Notes: a model not told the origin generated them from the sequence alone. Shown: positions 50,972 to 61,299, counted from the first letter of the stretch. The stretch: DNA of 64,000 nt from DATKRB01 sp036501425 (GCA_036501425.1 DASYAI010000013.1:1-64000); one strand, 5' to 3'. Program-made: numbers and translations.

Positions 50972-52708
50972 TCAGGCGGTGTTGGTGGCAGCTGGCGCCG
51001 GGCCTCCCGAACCCCCGGCGTAGACCTGGTGCCAGTTGCCGGTCGACGGTTGGGTGGCGCTCGCCGGCCCGAGAGCGACCACCCCGTAGAGGTTCAACAT
51101 CACCCGGCGCAGGGTCGCACTCACCGTGGGGTCCGGTTCGGGCAGGACGTTGGGCGGGATGTAGGGGCAGTCGGTGAGGTTGCCCACCCAGCTGGCGTTG
51201 CCCGACGCGAAGACGCCGCCGCCGCCCGGCTCGGTGTACCAGGTGACGTCCGAGTGGTTGTTCCCCCGGTTGGGGACCACCGAATGGGCCACCACGTCGA
51301 CGTTGTCCGGTCCGGGTGCCCCCGGCACGTAACGATCGAACTCCCCGACCACGACCCGCGGCAGCGACTGCCCGGCGCGTAGGCCGGTGCCGTCCAAGAG
51401 CCACGACGATGCGTCGCTGATCACCATGTCCGCCTCCGCCCCCACGTCCTGATAGGTGCTGCCGATGAGCAGGGACTCGGGCTGCGAGACCGGGGCCTGG
51501 GGCCAGTTGACCGTCACCAGCGCGTCGTCCACACCGAGGAAGGGGTCCTCGGAGGCGGACTTGTAACAGACCTGCCGACGGTTGGGCCCGAGCGCCGAGG
51601 GTTGGAACCGGATCTGGCGGTAGCTGGCATTGGCCCCGAGGAACGCCAGGTTCACACCGCCCGCGAGCCCGGCCGCGCCGGCCTGGCGCATCGGGGCCGA
51701 CCAGTACTCGTCGTGGCCCAGGCTGACCAGCGCCCGGTGGTTGGCCAGCAGCTGGGGGCGGGTGTGCAGATCGACATCGGTCCAGTAGGTCACGTCGAGA
51801 CCCAGCCGCTCGGCATCGAAGATCACCGGCAGCTCGTTGCCGACGAAGTCGGCCGCGCCCGATGCCCAGTCGTGGTCGTAGGGGCGGTCAAAGGACACGA
51901 CCCGGGCCCGGTGGGCGTAGTCGCCGCTGCCGGGGGCATGGGTGAACGACAGGGAATTGCCGAAGTTGCCGTAGTACAGGCTGTAGCCACCCCAGCGGTT
52001 GTAGGCCTGCCAGGTCGTGACGCTGCTCTGGATCACCACCGCGGCGTGCGACGTGTCGTCGCGCACGCAGAGCGGTACGAACTGCTGCTCGGACCCGGCT
52101 CCCACCAGCTTGAGCAGGTACGCGCCCGGCGGCCATGTTCGACCGACGCGCACCTGGATCGAGGGTTGCCACTGGCATTCGACGGTGTTGGTCGGGGCCA
52201 CCACGACCGGATCCGGCTGGGTCGTGCCGGGCACCTCGGCCGAGCGCCACACCAGCCGCCCGCCGACCCCTCGGTAGTACCCCATTCGGTAGGCCTCGAC
52301 GTGGAACGTGGGCGCGGTGGTGTTCACGAAGAGCGTCACGGTGTCCCCGATCTTCGCGCTCACCTGACTGGCGAACCCCTCGATGTCACGGGGCACCGGG
52401 TCGCGGGTCACCCACCAGGGGTCACCCTGCTTGGCGTTCTCGGCGAGAATCGCCGCCGACACCGGGATGCTCACGCCGTCGATCTTGCGCAGCTTGGCGG
52501 AGGCGTGGCGGCCCTTGGGTCCCCGCCGAGCCCCGGCCGCGTCGAGCGCCGCCCCGGCGACGTGATCCAGGCCGCCACCGGCGGCAGCGGCACCGCCCAC
52601 CAGGGTGAGGCCCTGGAGGAAGAGGCGGCGGTCGAACCGGACGAGCCGCTTGGAGCTGGGATCGCGGGCACCTGGTGGAGAAGAGCCGACGTGGCGGCGC
52701 TTGGTCAT
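50972..52708 (-). CDS. Tat-exported N,N-dimethylformamidase beta-subunit-like protein
   Basis: A 578-residue protein with a twin-arginine-type signal: FDRRLFLQGLTLVGGAAAAG near residues 25-44. The mature protein (from about residue 75) matches the C-terminal domain family of the N,N-dimethylformamidase beta subunit. It has VEAYRMGYYRGVGGRLVW, the YSLYYGNFGNSLSF and LGLDVTYWTDVDLH blocks, and LVSLGHDEYWS, which carries likely metal or active-site residues. No alpha subunit is encoded nearby, so it is not a complete DMFase. Secreted relatives occur with cell-surface or polysaccharide genes. ATG at 52706-52708 is the start. Confidence 0.75.
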   Translation of the reverse strand: MTKRRHVGSSPPGARDPSSKRLVRFDRRLFLQGLTLVGGAAAAGGGLDHVAGAALDAAGARRGPKGRHASAKLRKIDGVSIPVSAAILAENAKQGDPWWVTRDPVPRDIEGFASQVSAKIGDTVTLFVNTTAPTFHVEAYRMGYYRGVGGRLVWRSAEVPGTTQPDPVVVAPTNTVECQWQPSIQVRVGRTWPPGAYLLKLVGAGSEQQFVPLCVRDDTSHAAVVIQSSVTTWQAYNRWGGYSLYYGNFGNSLSFTHAPGSGDYAHRARVVSFDRPYDHDWASGAADFVGNELPVIFDAERLGLDVTYWTDVDLHTRPQLLANHRALVSLGHDEYWSAPMRQAGAAGLAGGVNLAFLGANASYRQIRFQPSALGPNRRQVCYKSASEDPFLGVDDALVTVNWPQAPVSQPESLLIGSTYQDVGAEADMVISDASSWLLDGTGLRAGQSLPRVVVGEFDRYVPGAPGPDNVDVVAHSVVPNRGNNHSDVTWYTEPGGGGVFASGNASWVGNLTDCPYIPPNVLPEPDPTVSATLRRVMLNLYGVVALGPASATQPSTGNWHQVYAGGSGGPAPAATNTA

Positions 52709-52836
52709 CGAGGCACCCCAGTCCCTCTTCTCGTCCGGGTTCCGAGCCGCCTCACCCCGTAGATCGAACCGGCTGCCACGAGAGGCACGTCAAGCCTACC
52801 GCTGGGCTGGGCGGCCGGCCGATACCCCGGGGTACC

Positions 52837-53835
52837 TCACGGCTGCTGCAGCGCCGGCTCAGGCTCGGCTGTCGGGGCGCCGAACGACGAGACCCGGCGG
52901 GCCGACCGGAGGGTGCCCGGAAGGGGGAGCCAGAGGCTCAAGAAACGGTAGGAGATCGACGCCGCCGCTGCTGTGGCAAGCGGGACGCCGCAGTCCCAGA
53001 GGCACAGCGGTAGCACGAGGTCGATCAGCCCGGCTCCTCCGAACGGTGCGGGCCGGCGGGTCACGACATAGCCGACTGCATAGGCGAAGACCAACGGACC
53101 CACCCCGATGCGGAAGTCGAACGCCTCGAACGCCGACCACAGCGCGAGAAGCTCTGCCACCCAGAAGAGTGACATGGCGAGGAATGGTCGTCCCAGCTCG
53201 CGCCGGTCGGTTGCCACGAGCCACAGGAGATTGACGCTCTGGAGGAGGGATCCGACCCGACCCAACCACCCGTCGGCGTCCGCAAGGCGTGTTCGCCAGC
53301 GGGCAACGGCCCAAATTGCCAACACCGCACCGACTGGTGGGGCAGTGGCCCACGGCCACACGAAGTCGAGCGGGGGAGGGTCGACGTTGCCGCGCAGGAG
53401 GATGACAACGGCGAGGACGAAGCAGCCGATTGCCATCGGGACATGTTCGAGCGCGTCCAGGGAGGCCACGCGAATTCTGATCTCGCGCCCTGAGCGACCG
53501 AGGGCGCTCAGGGCGTGGCGGTCCACGGTCGATCCGCCTCGCAGCAGCACCGGCGCGAAGCCGGCGCGCGAGGTGGCGCGCAGCACGCCGCGGGGCAGCT
53601 CGACTCCGTCTCCGGCCCTCGCCAGCCCGGCCCATGCCCGGCCGTAGGCCTCCATGCCCAACAGCACCGCCACCGCAACGAGGAGCAGCCATGGCCACTG
53701 CAGCCGGTCCATCCGCTTCCCGACGGGGGCAAATCCCGCTATCGCACAGGCCCCCACACTGCCGACGGCATAGAGGGTCACGGCGACGACGGTCATGGCG
53801 GTGATCCGGCCTCTCGAGCGTTCGAAGTCACCCAT
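52837..53835 (-). CDS. UPF0104/LPG-synthase-TM-like membrane protein
   Basis: A 332-residue membrane protein with seven to eight predicted helices. The GFAPVLLRGGSTVDRHAL loop resembles the lysylphosphatidylglycerol synthase transmembrane family (UPF0104), in which the loop between helices binds lipid. The Arg-rich C-terminal tail after helix 8 is non-membrane. ATG at 53833-53835 is chosen because an AAGGCGG lies about seven bases upstream; the frame extends 31 codons further upstream without hydrophobic content. No aminoacyl-transferase domain is attached, so it is not a full MprF. It diverges from the SpoIIE-type gene. Confidence 0.65.
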   Translation of the reverse strand: MGDFERSRGRITAMTVVAVTLYAVGSVGACAIAGFAPVGKRMDRLQWPWLLLVAVAVLLGMEAYGRAWAGLARAGDGVELPRGVLRATSRAGFAPVLLRGGSTVDRHALSALGRSGREIRIRVASLDALEHVPMAIGCFVLAVVILLRGNVDPPPLDFVWPWATAPPVGAVLAIWAVARWRTRLADADGWLGRVGSLLQSVNLLWLVATDRRELGRPFLAMSLFWVAELLALWSAFEAFDFRIGVGPLVFAYAVGYVVTRRPAPFGGAGLIDLVLPLCLWDCGVPLATAAAASISYRFLSLWLPLPGTLRSARRVSSFGAPTAEPEPALQQP

Positions 53836-54052
53836 GATCGCCCGCCTTACCCACTGCCGCCCGGTCGGATCCATATCCGGCCGGAGTGCGGCCCGCGCCA
53901 GCCGTCGAATGGGCACGCACAAGGGCAAGAGAGCTGGACAACCCGTCGGCCGGGTGCTGGGATGGCTCCGATGCGCGATCGGCTTCCTCCACCCGACGTC
54001 TCGATGCGACGGGTCCGCGTCGAGGGCCGGCCCCGGGGCCGGCGGCCGTAGC

Positions 54053-55270
54053 TTGGACTCGTCCGCCGAGGATCACCGAGCCACCGGTCGGGCGCTGAGA
54101 GAGGCTCGGACCGCGGCGCCCTACGAGCTGGCCGCCGTGGTGAGCCGGGCCGTCGACGAGCTGGGCTGCTCCTCGGGCCTCGTCTACCTCGCCGATCTCC
54201 AGCAGCGGGTTCTTGTCCCGCTGGTCCCTCCGGTCGGCGCGCCGACCGGTGATCAGGTGGAGTTCCTTCCCGTGGACTCCACGATTGCCGGTCGGGTGTT
54301 CCAACACCTCGAGGTGCTCACCCAAGAGCTGCACGACGGGGCGCTACGGGTGTGGGTGCCCCTGCTCGACGGCACCGATCGACTGGGGGTGATGGCGGCG
54401 ACCGTAGCTACGGGCGGCGAGCTCCGGTCGCTGATGGCGGGGCTGGAGGACCTGGCGTGGGTGCTGTCCGAGCTGGTCGTGAGCAAGTCGCGCTACGGCG
54501 ACGCGCTGGTGAGGCTCCGCCGGCAGGGCGAGATGGGGCTGGCGGCCGAGATGCAATGGGCACTCCTGCCCCCGCTCACCTTCGCCGGACGCGAAGTGGC
54601 AGTCGCCGGTGCGCTCGAGCCGGCGTACGCGATCGCCGGCGACACGGTCGACTACGCGGTCAACCAGGGCCAGACCTGCGTGGCCATCTTCGACGGGATG
54701 GGCCATGGGTTGACCGCGGCCCAGTTGGCCGTGGTGGCCGTCTCGGCCTACCGCAATGCCCGGCGCGCCGACGCGCCGCTGGCAGCGACCTGCGAGGTCA
54801 TCGACGGGGCGGTCGACGCGGCGTTCGACGGTGCGGCATTCACGACCGGCGTGCTGGCGCATCTCGACACCACCACCGGCCTGTTCGAATGGGTCAACGC
54901 CGGCCATCCGGAGCCTTTGCTGTTCCGCCGCGGGCGGTTGATACGGCCATTGCAGGTCGCCCCGGCGCTGCCCTTCGGACTGTGGGCGCTCAGGCCCGAC
55001 GCCCACCTCGAGGTCGGCAGGGAACCGCTCGAGACGGGCGACCTGGTGCTCTTCTACTCCGACGGGGTGGTCGAGGCCCGGTCGCCCGCCGGGGAGTACT
55101 TCGGCCGGGACCGGCTGACCGATCTGGTCGTCCGGAATCTCGCCGGCGGGCTACCGGCGTCCGAGCTGATGCGCAGGGTCGTCCGAGCGCTGCTCGAGCA
55201 CCAAGGGGGGCAGCTCGACGACGACGCCACCCTTTTGGCCCTCGAATGGCGAACCGAGCGGCCGGCTTGA
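54053..55270 (+). CDS. SpoIIE-type PP2C serine phosphatase
   Basis: A 405-residue protein. Residues 20-150 form a GAF-like sensor domain (AVVSRAVDELGCSSGLVYLA and the LPVDSTIAGRVFQHLEVLTQ segment). Residues 180-400 are a PP2C-type phosphatase with the metal motifs AIAGDTVDYAV, VAIFDGMGHGLTAAQLA and LVLFYSDGVVEAR, and the C-terminal LDDDATLLALEW. No DNA-binding or kinase domain is present, so it probably dephosphorylates an anti-anti-sigma factor. The start is uncertain: TTG 54053 is the first plausible codon after an Arg-rich tract; the frame runs from 53795. Confidence 0.78.
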   Translation: MDSSAEDHRATGRALREARTAAPYELAAVVSRAVDELGCSSGLVYLADLQQRVLVPLVPPVGAPTGDQVEFLPVDSTIAGRVFQHLEVLTQELHDGALRVWVPLLDGTDRLGVMAATVATGGELRSLMAGLEDLAWVLSELVVSKSRYGDALVRLRRQGEMGLAAEMQWALLPPLTFAGREVAVAGALEPAYAIAGDTVDYAVNQGQTCVAIFDGMGHGLTAAQLAVVAVSAYRNARRADAPLAATCEVIDGAVDAAFDGAAFTTGVLAHLDTTTGLFEWVNAGHPEPLLFRRGRLIRPLQVAPALPFGLWALRPDAHLEVGREPLETGDLVLFYSDGVVEARSPAGEYFGRDRLTDLVVRNLAGGLPASELMRRVVRALLEHQGGQLDDDATLLALEWRTERPA

Positions 55271-55288
55271 CCCCGGATCCCCGAGGCG

Positions 55289-55882
55289 TCAGGCGGCGCT
55301 GCTCGGGTCGCGCCCCATAAAGGCGGCGAAGCGGTCCCAGTCGTCGGCGCCGACCGGCGCCTCGACCTCCGCCCCGTAGGGAGATCCCGGCTCGACCATG
55401 TCGCGGTACTCGGGCTTCAACATCGACCGGGCACCGTCGAGCGCGCTGCGTGCCAGCTCGGGGTCGAGTCGGTCCAGCTGGCCGGTGGCGCGAGCCAGGT
55501 CCCACGCATGGGCAGCCAGCTCCGCCAGGTACATGTCGACGAGGATGGCTCCGGCGTACTGCTCGCCCCACGGCATGGTCGTGGTGGCCGAAAGCCGGTC
55601 ATCGTCGGCCCACGCCGACGCCGCGTCGTGGCCGGCACGGCGCAACTCGCCCGGAGCGTCGGACAGCTCGAAGTGGGGGAATTCGGTGTTCGGTACCGGC
55701 TCGCCGCGGCCCAGCGCGACCGCACGGTGGCCGGCGCCGACCAGATGGTCGACGAGGGTACCCACGTCGAACTGACGGCACGGCGTCGGGCCGCCCAGCT
55801 GGTCGGGGCGTACGCCGGCGACGATGGCGGCAGCGTGGTCGTACGAGCGGACCAGGGCGGTGCGGCGGTCGGGGTCGGTCAT
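55289..55882 (-). CDS. TIGR03086 family metal-binding (DinB-like) protein
   Basis: A 197-residue four-helix DinB-type protein. The family signature is readable: PTPCRQFDVGTLVDHLVGAG (His metal ligand) and LAELAAHAWDLARATGQ (the later His). Related mycothiol-dependent maleylpyruvate isomerases share this fold; the family has no assigned substrate. ATG at 55880-55882 has GGAGG six bases upstream. It overlaps no neighbour and ends 18 bp from the SpoIIE-type stop, the two genes converging. Confidence 0.82.
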   Translation of the reverse strand: MTDPDRRTALVRSYDHAAAIVAGVRPDQLGGPTPCRQFDVGTLVDHLVGAGHRAVALGRGEPVPNTEFPHFELSDAPGELRRAGHDAASAWADDDRLSATTTMPWGEQYAGAILVDMYLAELAAHAWDLARATGQLDRLDPELARSALDGARSMLKPEYRDMVEPGSPYGAEVEAPVGADDWDRFAAFMGRDPSSAA

Positions 55883-56027
55883 GGTGCCTCCTGCGCGACG
55901 TCGGTTCGGTCACGGGCGGTCGGGTGGGTCCCGCCGGCCCTGAATCTACGCCTCGGGGGCCCCGGAGCGGTCGCCGGTGATGCGCGAGCCGAGCCGCCGG
56001 GCGGCGTCTCACCTAGGATCCCGGGCC

Positions 56028-56516
56028 ATGGACGTCACCGCGTACCGAGCTTCGGCCTCTCTCGTGATCGCCGCGCCGCCGGAGAAGGTCTACGAGTTCA
56101 TCGCCGACATGCCGAGGGTGGGTGAGATCAGCCCGGTGTGCACCGGGGGCACCTGGGAGAGCGACCAGCGAGGAGTCGGCGCGACGTTCGTGGGCTCCAA
56201 CACCGTCCGGGATCGGACCTGGCAGGCCCGGATGAGGGTCACGGTGGCCGACGCGCCTCGCGAGTTCGCGTGGGAGAACATCGGCAGCTCCACGGAGCCG
56301 GTCGCCGACGACGCGCCGGCCGCGTCCCGCTGGAGCTACCGCTTCGCCCCGGTCGGGGGCGGCACGGAGGTCACCGAGTCGTGGATGATGTTCGACAACC
56401 CCGGTCTCGCCGGCATCTCGCCGGAGCAGCTCGAGAAGGCGTCCACGCGGAACCGGTCGGGCATGGAGGAGACGTTGGCGAGGCTGAAGCAGTTGCTTGA
56501 GGCGGGTATGGCCTGA
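56028..56516 (+). CDS. SRPBCC (START-like) ligand-binding family protein
   Basis: A 162-residue helix-grip protein. The family opening SASLVIAAPPEKVYEFIADM is clear, followed by the central strands with WQARMRVTVADAPREFAWEN and the C-terminal helix (NRSGMEETLARLKQLLEAG). The fold has a hydrophobic cavity for lipids, polyketides or similar ligands; individual functions vary widely. ATG 56028 begins just before the first strand; upstream codons of the frame have no protein-like character. The MFS gene follows 26 bp downstream. Confidence 0.82.
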   Translation: MDVTAYRASASLVIAAPPEKVYEFIADMPRVGEISPVCTGGTWESDQRGVGATFVGSNTVRDRTWQARMRVTVADAPREFAWENIGSSTEPVADDAPAASRWSYRFAPVGGGTEVTESWMMFDNPGLAGISPEQLEKASTRNRSGMEETLARLKQLLEAGMA

Positions 56517-56542
56517 GCTGGTAGCCGACGGGGACCCGCGCC

Positions 56543-57844
56543 GTGTCGATCTCGACCGCCTTCTCCTCCCTCAAGATCCGCAACTACCGGCGGTACTTCG
56601 CCGGCCAGGTCCTGTCGCTGTGCGGGACGTGGGCGCAGACCATCGGCCTGGGCTGGCTGGTCCTGCGGTTGTCACACAACAGCGGTGTCGCGGTCGGTCT
56701 GGCCACCGCGCTCCAGTTCGTGCCCGTCCTCTTGTTCGGGCTGTGGGCCGGGCTCCTCGCCGATCGGTTCGACAAGCGGCGGTTCATCATCGGGACGCAG
56801 GTCTCCCTGGCCTCGATCGCCGCGCTTCTTGCGGTCGTGGACCTGACGGGGGTGGTCACCCTCTGGATGGTCTACGTGTTCGCCTTCGTATTCGGGATGG
56901 CGACCGCGGCGGACACCCCGGCCCGCCTGTCGTTCGTGGTCGAGATGGTCGGCCCCCGGGACCTGCCCAACGCCCTGGGCCTCAACAGCGCGGTGGTCAA
57001 CGCCGGGCGGATCATCGGGCCGGCGATTGCCGGCATCGTCATCGCAGCCGGGGGTACCGGATTCTGCTTCGTGGTCAACGCCGTCTCCTACGTCGGGACG
57101 ATCGCCGCCGTGAGCTCGATGCGGCGGGGAGACCTCCGCCAGCCATCGCCGGTCGTGCGCGGTCGGGGACAGGTTCGAGCAGGCGTGCGCTACACCTGGC
57201 GCATGCCGCTCCTGCGGTCCAACATCCTGCTCCTCGGCCTGGTCAGCGTGGTCGCCTTCAACTTTCCGGTCATCCTGCCGCTGCTGGCCAAGCTGACATT
57301 CCGGGGCGACGCCAGCACCTACAGCCTGATGGCCTCCGCGATGGGCATCGGGGCGTTGGTCAGCGCCCTCGTGATCGCCTCGATCCGACGACCCCACGGG
57401 CGACGTCTGGCGATCGCCGTCCTCGGGCTCGGGCTGGCCATGTGCCTCGGGGCCATGGCCCCCACCCTGACCACCTTCCTCCTCCTCATGCCACTGATCG
57501 GGGCCGGGCAGGTGGTCGCCGCCTCGACGTCGAACGCCATGATCCAACTCGACTCGGACCCCGCGATGCGGGGCCGGGTGACCGCCATCTTCTCGTTGGC
57601 GAGTCAGGGCCTCACGCCGGCCGGCAGCCTTCTGTGCGGGGTCGTCGCCCAGGCGGCCGGCGCCCGGTGGGGAATGGCCATGGGGGGCATCGGTGCGCTG
57701 CTCGCGGTGGGCATCTTCGGACTGCCGCTGCTACGCAACCGGGGGCCCGAGACGGACAAGCTCCCCGGCGCCGAGGCTGAGGTCGCCGTGCAGCCGATGG
57801 CCGAACCAGGGCCACCGCCGGGAGCTTCGGCGCTGCCCGGCTAA
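56543..57844 (+). CDS. MFS transporter (EntS/DHA3-like)
   Basis: A 433-residue membrane protein with about 12 helices. The opening FSSLKIRNYRRYFAGQVLSL, the GLLADRFDKRRFIIG loop between helices 2 and 3, and ALGLNSAVVNAGRIIGPAIA in helix 5 are characteristic of the MFS_3 group that exports siderophores, macrolides or other hydrophobic compounds. The start is GTG 56543; TTG or GTG codons upstream have no better signal. A Pro/Glu-rich tail (PETDKLPGAEAEVAVQPMAE) follows the last helix. It may be cotranscribed with the SRPBCC gene. Confidence 0.85.
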   Translation: MSISTAFSSLKIRNYRRYFAGQVLSLCGTWAQTIGLGWLVLRLSHNSGVAVGLATALQFVPVLLFGLWAGLLADRFDKRRFIIGTQVSLASIAALLAVVDLTGVVTLWMVYVFAFVFGMATAADTPARLSFVVEMVGPRDLPNALGLNSAVVNAGRIIGPAIAGIVIAAGGTGFCFVVNAVSYVGTIAAVSSMRRGDLRQPSPVVRGRGQVRAGVRYTWRMPLLRSNILLLGLVSVVAFNFPVILPLLAKLTFRGDASTYSLMASAMGIGALVSALVIASIRRPHGRRLAIAVLGLGLAMCLGAMAPTLTTFLLLMPLIGAGQVVAASTSNAMIQLDSDPAMRGRVTAIFSLASQGLTPAGSLLCGVVAQAAGARWGMAMGGIGALLAVGIFGLPLLRNRGPETDKLPGAEAEVAVQPMAEPGPPPGASALPG

Positions 57845-57921
57845 TCCCGGCGCGAACTGGGTAGGGCACTAGCGGCTGCAACGCCGCACTGTCGACGCCC
57901 GAGCACAGGAGGCACCGCCCG

Positions 57922-59685
57922 GTGGGGGACGAAGAAGGCGACCCGTCGTTCCCCCCCCACGTCCTGCGTGAGTACTCCCTGCTCGCCGATGGGGAGCGCG
58001 CCGTCCTCGTCGGCCCGCTGGGGGACTTCGCGTGGATGTGCGTCCCCCGCTGGGACTCGGACGCGGTCTTCTCGTCACTGGTGGGCGGCAGCGGCGTCTA
58101 CGCCGTCACGCCCACCGACCGTCACTTCGTATGGGGCGGCTATTACGAGGACCGCTCGCTCATCTGGCGGAGCCGCTGGGTCACCACGGACGGGGTCGTC
58201 GAGTGCCGCGAAGCCCTCGCCTTCCCCGGTGACCCGCAGACGGCGGTCGTGCTGCGCCGGGTCACCGCGGTGCGGGGGCCGGCCCGGGTAACCGCCCTGC
58301 TCGACCCGCGGGCGCAGTTCGGGCGCCGGGGAATGGACCACGTCGAGCACGCTGGAGGCACCTGGACCGCCCGCACCGGCCACCTCAGGCTGCGGTGGTC
58401 GGGTGCCGGGGGGGCGAAGAGGACTCGGCGGGGCGCGTTGGTGAGCGAGCTGGAGGTGCCCGAAGGGGGGCACCACGACTTGGTGCTCGAGCTCTCCGAG
58501 CAGCCGCTACCGGACGCGATGGACCCCGCGGCGGCCTGGGAGGCCACCGAAGCGGCGTGGCGGCGGACGATCCCCGGTTTCGACGAGACGCTCGGTACCA
58601 GGGACGCCCGCCATGCGTACGCGGTGTTGCGGGGCCTCACCAGGCCCGGAGGCGGGATGGTGGCGGCGGCCACGACGAGCCTGCCGGAGCGGTCCGACGC
58701 CGGGCGAAACTACGATTACCGCTACGCGTGGATCCGCGACCAGTGCTACGCCGGCCAGGCGGTGGCGGTGACCGAGGCGACCCCGTTGCTCGACGACGCG
58801 GTGGGGTTCGTCGCCTCGCGCCTGCTCGACGACGGACCCGGATTGCGCCCCGCGTACCGGATCGACGGGGGAGAGGTGCCCGACGAACGAAGCCTCCCTC
58901 ACCTCACCGGGTATCCCGGGGGGAGCGACAAGGTGGGCAACTGGGTCAATCGCCAGTTCCAGCTGGACTCGTTCGGCGAAGCGCTCCTCTTGTTCGGCAC
59001 CGCCGGGCGCCATGACCACCTCGACTCGGAGCACTGGCGGGCAGTGGAGGCGGCGGTGGGGGCGATCGAGTCCCGGTGGCGAGAGCCCGACGCCGGGATC
59101 TGGGAGATCGACGACCAGCGCTGGGCCCACTCGAGGTTGATGTGCGTGGCCGGCTTGCGAGCGGTGGCCGCCCACGCGTCGGCCGCCCAGGCGGGCCCGT
59201 GGAGCACCCTGGCCGATGCCATCGCAGCCGACGCGGCGAGCGACTGCCTGCACCCGACCGGCCGGTGGCAGCGGTCTCCGGCCGACCCCCGGGTGGACGC
59301 GGCGTTGCTGCTGGCGGCCCTGCGGGGAGCGGTGCCCGCCGGCGATCCGCGCAGCGTCGCCACACTCGGGGCGGTGGAGTCCGAGCTCGGTCGAGAGGGC
59401 TACGTGTACCGGTACCGCCACGACGATCGGCCGCTCGGGGACACCGAGGGAGCCTTCTTGCTCTGCGGGTTCCTCATGGCCCTGAGCCTCCACCAGCAGC
59501 ACCGCCAGGCCGACGCCATCGGCTGGTTCGAGCGGAACCGCTCGGCCTGCGGGCCGTCGGGACTGTTCACCGAGGAGTTCGACGTGCGCCAGCGCCAGCT
59601 ACGGGGCAACCTCCCCCAGGCCTTCGTGCACGCCCTGCTGCTCGAGTCGGCCACCCGCCTGGCGCGACCCTGGGAGGCGGCGTGA
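57922..59685 (+). CDS. glycoside hydrolase family 15 protein (glucoamylase/trehalase-like)
   Basis: A 587-residue protein with the N-terminal beta-sandwich ([35 protein letters not shown]) and the C-terminal (alpha/alpha)6 barrel of GH15. The first catalytic region lies in [14 protein letters not shown], and the general acid Glu is in [35 protein letters not shown] carries the second acid region. Actinobacterial members of this type often hydrolyse trehalose or short glucans. No signal peptide is present, so it is cytoplasmic. GTG 57922 has AGGAGG nine bases upstream. It is followed 79 bp later by an SDR gene. Confidence 0.87.
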   Translation: MGDEEGDPSFPPHVLREYSLLADGERAVLVGPLGDFAWMCVPRWDSDAVFSSLVGGSGVYAVTPTDRHFVWGGYYEDRSLIWRSRWVTTDGVVECREALAFPGDPQTAVVLRRVTAVRGPARVTALLDPRAQFGRRGMDHVEHAGGTWTARTGHLRLRWSGAGGAKRTRRGALVSELEVPEGGHHDLVLELSEQPLPDAMDPAAAWEATEAAWRRTIPGFDETLGTRDARHAYAVLRGLTRPGGGMVAAATTSLPERSDAGRNYDYRYAWIRDQCYAGQAVAVTEATPLLDDAVGFVASRLLDDGPGLRPAYRIDGGEVPDERSLPHLTGYPGGSDKVGNWVNRQFQLDSFGEALLLFGTAGRHDHLDSEHWRAVEAAVGAIESRWREPDAGIWEIDDQRWAHSRLMCVAGLRAVAAHASAAQAGPWSTLADAIAADAASDCLHPTGRWQRSPADPRVDAALLLAALRGAVPAGDPRSVATLGAVESELGREGYVYRYRHDDRPLGDTEGAFLLCGFLMALSLHQQHRQADAIGWFERNRSACGPSGLFTEEFDVRQRQLRGNLPQAFVHALLLESATRLARPWEAA

Positions 59686-59764
59686 GCACCCACGCCTCGC
59701 GCCAACGATCACCGGGCCCCAGTCGACCCGAGACGCCAGGCAGAGAGGTCAGAGAGGAACGCAC

Positions 59765-60775
59765 ATGAACCAGGTGGTGGTGGTCACCGGGGCGAGCGCG
59801 GGCATCGGGCGCGCCGTCGCCGAGGGATTCGGGGCCCGCGGTGCCAGCGTCGGCCTGCTGGCACGCGGTCAGGCCGGGCTGGACGGTGCGGTGGCGGACA
59901 TCGAGCAGGCAGGTGGAAGGGCGCTGGCCGTGCCCACCGACGTCGCCGACCACGCCCAGGTCGCCCGGGCCGCCGCCTCGGTGGTCGAGGCCTTCGGGTC
60001 GATCGACGTCTGGGTCAATGTGGCCTTCACCTCGGTGTTCGCCCCCTTCTGGGAGATCGAGCCGGACGAGTTCAGGCGGGTGACCGAGGTCGCCTACCTC
60101 GGGTATGTCCACGGTACCCGGGTCGCCCTCGACCACATGCGACCCCGCAACGCGGGGACCATCGTCCAGGTTGGCTCCGCGCTCGGCGATCGGAGCATCC
60201 CCCTGCAGTCGGCGTACTGCGGCGCCAAGCACGCCGTCAACGGGTTCACCTCGTCGCTGCGGACCGAGCTCATGGCCGAGGGGAGCGCTATCCGGGTGAC
60301 CGTCGTGCAGATGCCGGCGGTCAACACGCCCCAGTTCTCGTGGGTGCGCAGCCGCCTTCCCCGTCACCCCCAGCCGGTCCCGCCCATCTACCAGCCCGAG
60401 GTGGCGGCCCGCGGCGTCCTGCACGCGGCCGACCATCCCGAGCGCAAGCAGTACTGGGTTGGCGGCAGCACCGCCGCCACGATCATCGCCAACAAGCTGG
60501 CGGCGCCGCTCCTCGACCGCTACCTGGCCCGGACCGGCTATCGGTCTCAGCAGACCGCCGACGAGGCCAGCCCGGACCGGCCGGACAACCTGTGGGAGCC
60601 GGTCGACGGGAGTGGCGGCCACGACCATGGGGCGCACGGCGTCTTCGACGGGCGAGCCCACCGCCGCAGCGTCGAGCTCTGGGCGTCGCAGCACGCCCGC
60701 CCACTGGCCGGGGCGACCCTCGCCGGCGTGACCACGCTGGTCGGGCGGGCCGCGGTGGGCCGCCGTCGCCAGTGA
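59765..60775 (+). CDS. SDR family oxidoreductase with C-terminal extension
   Basis: A 336-residue SDR. The [15 protein letters not shown] loop, the Asn-Val-Ala-Phe at the NNAG position (WVNVAF, a variation) and the Tyr-x-x-x-Lys pair in YCGAKHA are present. The C-terminal 110 residues (from about 230, after a Pro-rich segment) extend beyond the normal fold; they hold [21 protein letters not shown] and His/Arg-rich stretches and may anchor or dimerise the protein. ATG 59765 has AGAGAGGA about seven bases upstream. Its stop overlaps the GTG of the next small gene. Confidence 0.85.
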   Translation: MNQVVVVTGASAGIGRAVAEGFGARGASVGLLARGQAGLDGAVADIEQAGGRALAVPTDVADHAQVARAAASVVEAFGSIDVWVNVAFTSVFAPFWEIEPDEFRRVTEVAYLGYVHGTRVALDHMRPRNAGTIVQVGSALGDRSIPLQSAYCGAKHAVNGFTSSLRTELMAEGSAIRVTVVQMPAVNTPQFSWVRSRLPRHPQPVPPIYQPEVAARGVLHAADHPERKQYWVGGSTAATIIANKLAAPLLDRYLARTGYRSQQTADEASPDRPDNLWEPVDGSGGHDHGAHGVFDGRAHRRSVELWASQHARPLAGATLAGVTTLVGRAAVGRRRQ

Positions 60776-61299
60776 GGACCGCCGGCGCGATCCGGGTGGC
60801 CGGCGCGATCCGGGCCGGCCTGGGCCTCCTGGAGGTACTGGCTCCGGGGCGCGCCGGCCGGATCATGGGAGTACGCCTCGATCCGCCGACCCGACGGGTC
60901 GTGCGGGTGCTCGGTGCTCGACAGCTGCTGCAGGCGATCATGTCGGCATCCGAGCCGACGCCGGCGGTGCTGGCGCTCGGGGCCGAGGTCGATGCCCTCC
61001 ACTCGGCCTCCATGGCGGCCGTCGCGTTGGCCAGCCGACGCTTGCGGCGGGCGGCTCTGGCCGAGTGCCTGGCGGCGGCGCTCTTCGCCGCCAGCGGTGT
61101 CCGAGGTGCGTCGCGCGCCGCGACTCGATGGCGCGGGGGCACGCGAAGCGGCCCGATCGGCGCTCTGGCCGGGCGCCGGGACCGCTGGGCTGCCGGAGCG
61201 GCGCGGTGGTTGGTGCCGCGCTACCAGCCGGTTGCGGCGATGACCGGAGCGTTCAAGTGCTGGCCCGCCATGGAGCCCTCGTTCGGCGCATCCCCGTAG
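60772..61299 (+). CDS. hypothetical protein coupled to the SDR
   Basis: A 175-residue Ala/Arg-rich protein with no family I recognise. It starts at GTG 60772, which overlaps the SDR stop (GTGA), indicating co-translation. Predicted helices include [20 protein letters not shown] and [20 protein letters not shown], so it may be membrane-associated. Its last 79 bases overlap, on the other strand, the C-terminal coding region of the repeat protein (61221-63188); one of the two stops may therefore be wrongly placed. SDRs with short adjacent partners of this kind occur in actinobacteria, but I cannot name the family. Confidence 0.5.
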   Translation: MRTAGAIRVAGAIRAGLGLLEVLAPGRAGRIMGVRLDPPTRRVVRVLGARQLLQAIMSASEPTPAVLALGAEVDALHSASMAAVALASRRLRRAALAECLAAALFAASGVRGASRAATRWRGGTRSGPIGALAGRRDRWAAGAARWLVPRYQPVAAMTGAFKCWPAMEPSFGASP

